The position numbers and the translations under genes are program-made. A stretch of DNA of 9,292 nt, taken from contig JAJRPH010000272.1 in NCBI GenBank assembly GCA_024280875.1, positions 1 to 9,292 of the forward strand. The letters are read 5' to 3'. Positions 5,418 through 9,292 of the stretch are shown piece by piece; position 1 is the stretch's first letter; each line of letters begins with the position of its first letter. The notes below the pieces were generated by a model. That model did no database searches. It had not been told where the DNA came from and saw nothing but the letters and a program-made list of their open reading frames with translations. Origin of the DNA: Deltaproteobacteria bacterium. Its GTDB lineage: Bacteria > Desulfobacterota > Desulfobacteria > Desulfobacterales > Desulfosalsimonadaceae.

Positions 5418-7220
5418 CTATTGGGTTTCTTCGATATCCTCATAGGACCAGTTGTCCCAGGATTTCTCGATGATCTGCATAATCAGGGGCTTTACGATTC
5501 TTTCCGCCAGTTTTCCATAAAGCAGGTCCAGGTGGTTGGCGCCTTCTATGACAAAATCAACAACCTGGCTTTTTTTAGAAGAAATTTCTATTTTCGCCGC
5601 ATCTTCCGGTTTTTCAATATAATATATTTTTTTGGACCGGTGAGGATAATGTTTGCTGAATTGCAGGTTGGTTGGCGGTGCCAGCGGATCTTTGGCCCCC
5701 CAGAAGTGAAAAATAGGAATGTCTTTGGGCATCAAATGAACATGGCTTGAATAGTTAAAACGGCTCTGGTCCATCCGCTTGAATCCTTCGCCGTTATAAA
5801 TCGCTTTTAAAAACTGAAAGCCAAGGCCTAAGGGTACTGATTCAAGGACTTTATTGACATATAGTTTAGTGAAAACTTTATTGGAACGATGGTTCTCAGG
5901 GCATAGAATAAAGTTCAAGTCACCGATATTGCTGTTTAATAATGCCTGGGTTAAATCGCTCAATACCGGGACCTGCATCATGAACTGCAGGACATCCTTG
6001 ACCGGTACTTGCCGGAGGTTGAAAATCCTGGCCAGGTGGTTGAGCCAGAGCATGGCCGGGAAAATGGCATGTGTCGTTCTGTTGAAAAATTTTGGGGCTC
6101 CCAGAGAGATTATCGCCTTGACCTGTTTTAAATTTTGCGCGGCAACATCAGCCGATGGCAAAATCTGGTTCATATAGGCTTTTTGCGGGCTGGTTAGGTC
6201 TTTGAGCCCATTTAAATGCTGTCTGAGATTCCAGTTGAGCACCATATTTTCAGAAACGATGCCCCCCATACTGTGCCCGAACAGAATGGACGGTTTGCGT
6301 TTGCTTCGGTTGTAAATAAAATCAAGAACTGTAGGCAGATCATGGTCAATCAACGTATCCACCGTGTACAGGGGATCGAACTTGCCTTTGTTTATGCCCA
6401 TTCCTCTGGGATCAAAGAGATACACCCAGTGCCCCTTGTCCGCAAAGTCTTTGGCCATGGACTGTTGGTTGGAGAGGTCATAGCAGTTGCTGTTATTGGT
6501 AAAGCCTGGAACAAGAAGCAACGACGGGTGATTGTCTCCAGAGGTCGCATCTTCAATGCTGACCAGGCGGCGAAATTTGATTTCCTTCCCTTCATCCGTG
6601 TAATCCCGGTAATAAACGGTTTCATAATCACCACGGCCATTTTGCGTATTTTCTTCTATTTCACTGTGAAAGTATGAGGGGAGACGGTTTTGCTTTAAAG
6701 TTTCGGAAAGTATTCTTCGCCGGGTGGCCTCTTCTAAAATGTCGATGAAAAAATACGCCGGAATTTTAAACCGGTTGATGATGAGATATTTGAGCTGCTT
6801 TCTGGTTAGAATAACCACATTTTCAGTTAATTTAATATTTCCGGCCTCAATGTCGCCGATGAGGATACATTTGATTTGGTTTCTTGGAATTCGGGTCCCG
6901 GTTACATTCAGGAAGATGTGATAGAGAGTCAGCGCCAGTTTGCTGGCGGCAATAGAGCGCATTTCCTCCTGAGATTTGAGCAGTTCTTTGGAAACAGGCA
7001 GGCCCAGGCGCAATTGGCCTTCGTAAAACCGGCTGTAAGAGTTATACGTGGCATTGAACCAGCGTGTGGTCAGATCATTTGCGACAAAACGGATCGAATT
7101 CTTGCCGGCTGCCTTGAAGTGTTCAACGGCATTTGAGGCAAAATGCCATCGGAATCGCGACGCTATAGTCAGGGGGGAGTCCAGTCGTTTCACTGCTGCC
7201 GCGGGCTTCGCCTCATTCAT
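5418..7220 (-). CDS. Large alpha/beta hydrolase, lipase/esterase-like, with an unassigned N-terminal region
   Basis: A 600-residue cytoplasmic-looking protein. The hydrolase domain spans about 195-585. It has LLLVPGFTNNSN (234-245, oxyanion turn), YLFDPRGMG (267-275), and the nucleophile elbow GHSMGG with Ser317 (315-320). Near the end are HFWGAKDPLAPP (Asp511) and EGANHLDLLYG (His563), giving a complete Ser-Asp-His triad. The arrangement resembles the acid-lipase/PHA-synthase-like branch. Residues 1-190 contain no motif I recognise; they are mostly helical (RFYEGQLRLGLPVSKELLKS) with a stretch IKCILIGDIEAGNIKLTENVVILTRKQL that looks beta-rich. There is no signal peptide or membrane helix, so it is probably intracellular. 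An AAGGAAA ribosome site precedes the ATG. It is first of a two-gene unit with the DUF2804 gene and lies downstream of a palindrome-covered promoter. Substrate unknown; an acyl ester is likely. Confidence 0.88.
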   Translation of the reverse strand: MNEAKPAAAVKRLDSPLTIASRFRWHFASNAVEHFKAAGKNSIRFVANDLTTRWFNATYNSYSRFYEGQLRLGLPVSKELLKSQEEMRSIAASKLALTLYHIFLNVTGTRIPRNQIKCILIGDIEAGNIKLTENVVILTRKQLKYLIINRFKIPAYFFIDILEEATRRRILSETLKQNRLPSYFHSEIEENTQNGRGDYETVYYRDYTDEGKEIKFRRLVSIEDATSGDNHPSLLLVPGFTNNSNCYDLSNQQSMAKDFADKGHWVYLFDPRGMGINKGKFDPLYTVDTLIDHDLPTVLDFIYNRSKRKPSILFGHSMGGIVSENMVLNWNLRQHLNGLKDLTSPQKAYMNQILPSADVAAQNLKQVKAIISLGAPKFFNRTTHAIFPAMLWLNHLARIFNLRQVPVKDVLQFMMQVPVLSDLTQALLNSNIGDLNFILCPENHRSNKVFTKLYVNKVLESVPLGLGFQFLKAIYNGEGFKRMDQSRFNYSSHVHLMPKDIPIFHFWGAKDPLAPPTNLQFSKHYPHRSKKIYYIEKPEDAAKIEISSKKSQVVDFVIEGANHLDLLYGKLAERIVKPLIMQIIEKSWDNWSYEDIEETQ

Positions 7221-7255
7221 GCAAGTTTCCTTTTATGATTAGCGGGATTTTGGGG

Positions 7256-7274
7256 ATCTCTTATTATAAGAGAT
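7256..7274 (-). promoter_or_regulatory. Perfect palindrome containing a TATAAT -10 box, candidate operator/promoter
   Basis: ATCTCTTA-tta-TAAGAGAT is a perfect 8-bp inverted repeat with a 3-base spacer. On the - strand its centre reads TATAAT (7268-7263), a consensus -10 box. Transcription would start near 7256, about 35 bases before the hydrolase ATG at 7220. The -35 position is occupied by weak AT-rich sequence, so activity may rely on a regulator. A dimeric repressor here would block the polymerase; no adjacent regulator gene is visible. Confidence 0.5.
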
Positions 7275-7275
7275 T

Positions 7276-7295
7276 AAAATATTATTAAATATTTT
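7276..7295. promoter_or_regulatory. Second perfect palindrome abutting the first, candidate regulator site
   Basis: AAAATATT-atta-AATATTTT is an 8-bp perfect inverted repeat one base beyond the previous palindrome, covering the -35 zone of the presumed hydrolase promoter. It is pure A/T, so chance is more likely than for the neighbouring palindrome, but the abutting arrangement is suggestive. Confidence 0.35.
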
Positions 7296-7562
7296 TACGT
7301 GACTTTAATTATCCCCTTATTTTTAACAGCATCTTTGCTATAAATCAATATGGATATAAAAAAAATTACAATAAGCGTTAAGTATAATCGCAAATCCAAA
7401 TATTGATTCAAAAGCTCCTTTGTCTCAGATCCGGCAAAAAAAGATAGTTATTTGATATTATGATGTTTTCAATGGTTTGGCGTTGATGAATGCCAATGGG
7501 GGATTTACGTTAAGATTTGAACTGAATTTTCCTGCTTTGGAGAAAAAAAGAGGGGGAATGCA

Positions 7563-7639
7563 TCCGGTTCAGGCTGTGCATTATTATGTATTTATTTGTA
7601 AAAATAATTTTTTTGATAAAAAAAGATCCTGAATCCGGA
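7563..7639 (-). terminator. Candidate terminator-like nested hairpin after the sigma operon
   Basis: Arms TCCGGTTCAGG (7563-7573) and CCTGAATCCGGA (7628-7639) pair with one bulged base. Inside lies a perfect A/T hairpin, TTTTTTT-gat-AAAAAAA (7608-7624). On the - strand the structure begins about 50 bases after the sensor gene's stop and is followed, after a pyrimidine-rich stretch, by seven T (7549-7543). It fits a terminator only loosely because the outer loop is long. Confidence 0.35.
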
Positions 7640-7674
7640 GACGAGCAACGACATAGTTAACCCTTGCGTAAAGA

Positions 7675-7690
7675 TTTTAACGACGCCATC
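7675..7690 (-). repeat. Short repeat, 16 bases shared with 4382-4397
   Basis: TTTTAACGACGCCATC (plus strand) is identical at 4382-4397. On the - strand it reads GATGGCGTCGTTAAAA and overlaps the stop codon of the periplasmic sensor gene; at the other site it starts two bases after a stop codon. It matches 13 of the first 16 bases of the large repeat at 9151, so it is probably another solo terminus. Confidence 0.5.
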
Positions 7691-8135
7691 AGTTTTGATC
7701 TGCTTTAAATTCTTCAGGCTTTGGAAAGGAATGTTCCCTGAATCGGTGACGTTGAGAATGGTCCTTCCTCGGACCATGAAAACCCCTCTTAAACCGGGTT
7801 TTTATTTTTTCAAATCGTTTCTGCTGTTCAGGTGTTAATAATTCATTGATTTTCTGAAAGCAGTCCGTGAGTAACAGTTCAACTTCGGGATGGTGCTTTT
7901 GCCTGAAGGCATCAAAATCTTTTTCCGCCTGGGTGATGATTTTGTCGAATTTTATTTGCTGCGCATTAGTGAGCCGAAGATTCCGGGTGATTTTTTTCTT
8001 GATTAAATGATGAAGCGCCGGCGGTCCCTGCGTGTAAATTTTATTTTGAAAGTAAAAAACAGTTCCCAAATGTCCGGCCGCAATTCCGGTCAAAAAAATC
8101 ACCAGGACCCCGGCAATCAGCTTTATTTTGTTCAT
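7689..8135 (-). CDS. Spy/CpxP/CnrX-like periplasmic sensor or chaperone (LTxxQ type), membrane-anchored
   Basis: A 148-residue protein with one N-terminal hydrophobic helix (residues 5-28, KLIAGVLVIFLTGIAAGHLGTVFY) that acts as anchor or uncleaved signal, leaving a helical periplasmic domain. The two LTxxQ motifs of the Spy/CpxP/heavy-metal-sensor superfamily are visible: LTNAQ (55-59) and LTPEQ (100-104), spaced by about 45 residues. There is HH at 42-43 and again at 81-82, one Cys (92), and a basic His-rich tail (H120, H126, H130, H135). I chose the ATG at 8133-8135 because TAACGGAGGGAAC puts a strong SD right before it; a start 23 codons upstream would run back into the preceding gene without an SD. 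It is third in an operon behind an ECF sigma factor and an anti-sigma-like gene, the CnrX position in CnrYXH-type systems. Metal sensing is inference. Confidence 0.8.
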   Translation of the reverse strand: MNKIKLIAGVLVIFLTGIAAGHLGTVFYFQNKIYTQGPPALHHLIKKKITRNLRLTNAQQIKFDKIITQAEKDFDAFRQKHHPEVELLLTDCFQKINELLTPEQQKRFEKIKTRFKRGFHGPRKDHSQRHRFREHSFPKPEEFKADQN

Positions 8136-8138
8136 GTT

Positions 8139-8144
8139 CCCTCC
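8139..8144 (-). promoter_or_regulatory. Strong ribosome binding site deciding the sensor-gene start
   Basis: GGAGGG on the - strand lies in the 10-base gap between the anti-sigma-like stop codon (8146-8148) and the ATG at 8135. It excludes the longer reading from 8204 and suggests the third protein is made in greater amount than the two before it. Confidence 0.7.
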
Positions 8145-8145
8145 G

Positions 8146-8463
8146 TTACCCCCAGAATATGCCGTTATAGATGACTGCCACCGGGGCATTGATGAAAAAA
8201 TCACTTATAAGGCTTTCAAAAGATAAATCCATTGAGAACATCCCGGTAATGAGAATAACCAGTAAAATACACAGGGCTGGCGCCATTTTCCATACCAGTT
8301 GCTGGAAGGAAAGGATAGTGGGTAAATCCTGTTTAAGTGGTCCGATTCCACGAATTTTGCGCATCATATTCTGCTGCCAGGCAGGATTTATATCAATCTC
8401 AGGATTGTGCTGATAAGCTTTGATAAGTCTTTTTTTCAGTTTGATGTCGTCGATGGGATCCAT
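8146..8463 (-). CDS. Small one-TM anti-sigma-like membrane protein
   Basis: A 105-residue protein. Residues 1-54 are charged and presumably cytoplasmic (DDIKLKKRLIKAY, then PAWQQNMMRKIRGIG); one membrane helix covers about 57-77 (VWKMAPALCILLVILITGMF); residues 78-105 form a short tail outside (FESLISDFFINAPVAVIYNGIFWG). It has no HxxxCxxC zinc motif, so it is not a ZAS-type anti-sigma factor. Small size, topology and position right after an ECF sigma gene (8-base gap) and before a periplasmic LTxxQ protein (10-base gap) resemble CnrY, which binds its sigma factor with a short N-terminal segment. The start has only a weak AAGG leader, suggesting translational coupling to the sigma gene. Sequence alone does not identify a family, so the anti-sigma role is inference from context. 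Confidence 0.7.
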   Translation of the reverse strand: MDPIDDIKLKKRLIKAYQHNPEIDINPAWQQNMMRKIRGIGPLKQDLPTILSFQQLVWKMAPALCILLVILITGMFSMDLSFESLISDFFINAPVAVIYNGIFWG

Positions 8464-8471
8464 GGTTAAAA

Positions 8472-9062
8472 TCAGGCCTTAATTAATTGTTTTAAAATTG
8501 TGTTGAGTTGTTTCCGGCTTCTGAACGAACGGATTTTAACATTCGCCACGCTCCATCCCAGCAGTTCAGCAGCTTCTTTGTTTGAATATCCTTCAAGGTA
8601 AATCAGCTCAATCAGCATTTTGTTTTCCGGGGATAACCGGGCCAGCGCCCATGCCAGCATTTCTTTTGTTTTATTCAGGTTATGGTTCCTGTCATAATCC
8701 GTCTTTGCCTGTTCGGATAGCTTTTTTTCAAATGCTTCCTGATCATTGTCTGCCAGGGAACTGATGGTGATTTCTTTTGACCGGTATTTTTTCCGTAACA
8801 GATCATAACAAGTTCTGATAGTGATGGACGTCATCCAGTGTTTAAAACTGCTTCGGTTGTCAAATCCCGGCAATGCTTTATATACTTTGATAAAAACATC
8901 CTGTGCGGTGTCTTCAATAGATGCTTCGGGAACATGACGCTGAACAATGGTGAAGACATATTTTCTGTATCTGTGCAATAGAATTTCAAACGCATTAACA
9001 TCTCCGCCGATAATTCGATGTATAATATCTGAGTCATTTATTTTATGGGGCGAACTCGGCAT
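8472..9062 (-). CDS. ECF-type RNA polymerase sigma factor
   Basis: A 196-residue sigma-70 family factor of the extracytoplasmic-function type, with regions 2 and 4 only. Region 2 spans about 21-95: DVNAFEILLHRYRKYVFTIVQRHV, then EDTAQDVFIKVYKALPGFDNRSSFKHWMTSITIRTCYDLLRKKYR, holding core-binding and -10 recognition helices. A linker of about 45 charged residues follows. Region 4 spans about 138-190: LARLSPENKMLIELIYLEGYSNKEAAELLGWSVANVKIRSFRSRKQL, a helix-turn-helix for the -35 element. The ATG at 9062 has no clear SD (leader ATTCTAA), and no other in-frame ATG lies nearby, so translation may be weak. It heads a three-gene operon with an anti-sigma-like and a periplasmic sensor-like gene. A 7-base tandem array sits directly upstream. 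The family call is near certain; its stimulus and regulon are unknown. Confidence 0.94.
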   Translation of the reverse strand: MPSSPHKINDSDIIHRIIGGDVNAFEILLHRYRKYVFTIVQRHVPEASIEDTAQDVFIKVYKALPGFDNRSSFKHWMTSITIRTCYDLLRKKYRSKEITISSLADNDQEAFEKKLSEQAKTDYDRNHNLNKTKEMLAWALARLSPENKMLIELIYLEGYSNKEAAELLGWSVANVKIRSFRSRKQLNTILKQLIKA

Positions 9063-9063
9063 T

Positions 9064-9112
9064 TAGAATTAGGAATTAAAAATTAAAAATCAGGGATTAA
9101 GGATTAAGGTGT
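9064..9112. repeat. Heptanucleotide tandem array, seven degenerate units
   Basis: Reading 7-base units from 9064: TAGAATT, AGGAATT, AAAAATT, AAAAATC, AGGGATT, AAGGATT, AAGGTGT, consensus ARRRATT. The last unit is degenerate. It lies immediately upstream of the sigma factor ATG and fills the space where its leader and perhaps its -10 region should be (TTTAAT occurs within it on the - strand). Confidence 0.65.
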
Positions 9113-9150
9113 TCATCTTAGGTCGACGCATTTTATTTTCTTTCAACAGT

Positions 9151-9292
9151 GACGGCTTCGTAAAAAGTCCAAATTCTGTGTTGCGCTGCATCCTTCGCGG
9201 CTTCATGGTACGCTAAGTACAAATCATTACTCAGGATTTGCGCGCCTTGAATTTGGAGCTTTTATACTTTGCCGTCGAAATCTGACTTTTTA
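9151..9292 (+). repeat. Dispersed palindromic repeat, copy 2 (at least 142 bp, reaches the window edge)
   Basis: It starts GACGGCTTCGTAAAAAGTCC and contains CCAAATTCTGTGTTGCGCTGC and GCGCGCCTTGAATTTGG, the conserved arms also seen at 2331-2468. GACGGC at 9151-9156 pairs with GCCGTC at 9271-9276, AAAAG with CTTTT, and CCAAATTC with GAATTTGG, so it forms one long imperfect hairpin with a variable centre holding GTAC-gctaa-GTAC (9208-9220). No open frame. Same orientation as copy 1. It may continue beyond the window. Confidence 0.82.

Larger units (their letters stand above)
7221..7688. other. Gene-free AT-rich spacer, 468 bp
   Basis: It separates the hydrolase start from the end of the sigma-factor operon, both on the - strand. 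It contains the paired palindromes near 7256-7295, a nested inverted repeat at 7563-7639 and a 16-base shared motif at its end. From 7300 to 7560 I see no gene, RNA or clear motif; the only open frames are short and lack ribosome sites. Confidence 0.7.

Noticed and set aside
6216..6677. 153-codon + strand open frame inside the hydrolase gene
   Set aside because: Antisense to the nucleophile-elbow region of a clear alpha/beta hydrolase; no independent support.
7592..7777. 61-codon - strand open frame overlapping the end of the periplasmic sensor gene
   Set aside because: It has no ribosome site, overlaps the well-supported sensor gene in another frame and runs into A/T hairpin sequence.
8136..8204. 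Upstream start giving the sensor 23 extra residues
   Set aside because: It would run back into the anti-sigma-like gene, has no SD and would place a polar stretch before the membrane helix; GGAGGG sits right before the ATG at 8135.
9113..9150. ECF-type autoregulated promoter for the sigma operon (TTGAAA and CGTC on the - strand near 9146-9122)
   Set aside because: The two boxes are only about 12 bases apart, too close for the usual 16-17, so no promoter is called.

Overview
The window looks like chromosome from a Gram-negative, anaerobe-type deltaproteobacterium, most likely Desulfobacterota and probably Desulfobacterales-like. This rests on the style of the proteins (a GrpE-like/HscC-like pair, a DUF2804 protein, a short sigma/anti-sigma/periplasmic-sensor operon) and on a dispersed, hairpin-forming repeat beginning GGCTTCGTAAAAAGTCC, which I associate with such genomes. 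It is inference from recognition, not a database result. I see no phage, plasmid, transposase, CRISPR, tRNA or rRNA gene.

Layout. Positions 1-2766 (+ strand) hold a dedicated Hsp70 cassette: a divergent GrpE-like exchange factor (cut by the window edge), an HscC-type Hsp70, and, after a 138-bp repeat, a 91-residue zinc-ribbon protein. Everything else is on the - strand. Positions 2757-4127 hold htpX (membrane zinc protease) followed by a PaaI-type hotdog thioesterase, whose end overlaps the zinc-ribbon gene tail to tail. Positions 4128-4398 are gene-free and carry two unrelated REP-like hairpins and a relic terminus of the big repeat. Positions 4399-7220 hold a two-gene unit: a 600-residue alpha/beta hydrolase, then a DUF2804 protein. 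Positions 7221-7688 are a gene-free AT-rich spacer with two abutting perfect palindromes over the presumed hydrolase promoter. Positions 7689-9062 hold a tight three-gene operon: an ECF sigma factor, a one-TM anti-sigma-like protein, and a Spy/CpxP/CnrX-like periplasmic sensor. Upstream of the sigma gene are a heptanucleotide tandem array and a second full copy of the repeat.

How it fits together. Three of the units deal with protein quality control or envelope stress: the Hsp70 cassette, HtpX, and the sigma operon with its LTxxQ periplasmic protein. The hydrolase/DUF2804 pair and the thioesterase suggest acyl or lipid chemistry. The strongest leads are the self-contained GrpE-like/HscC/zinc-ribbon cassette without a visible J-protein, the CnrYXH-like sigma operon with an anti-sigma too short to belong to the usual zinc-binding class, the double palindrome with an embedded TATAAT, and the mobile-looking palindromic repeat with two full copies and two solo termini.
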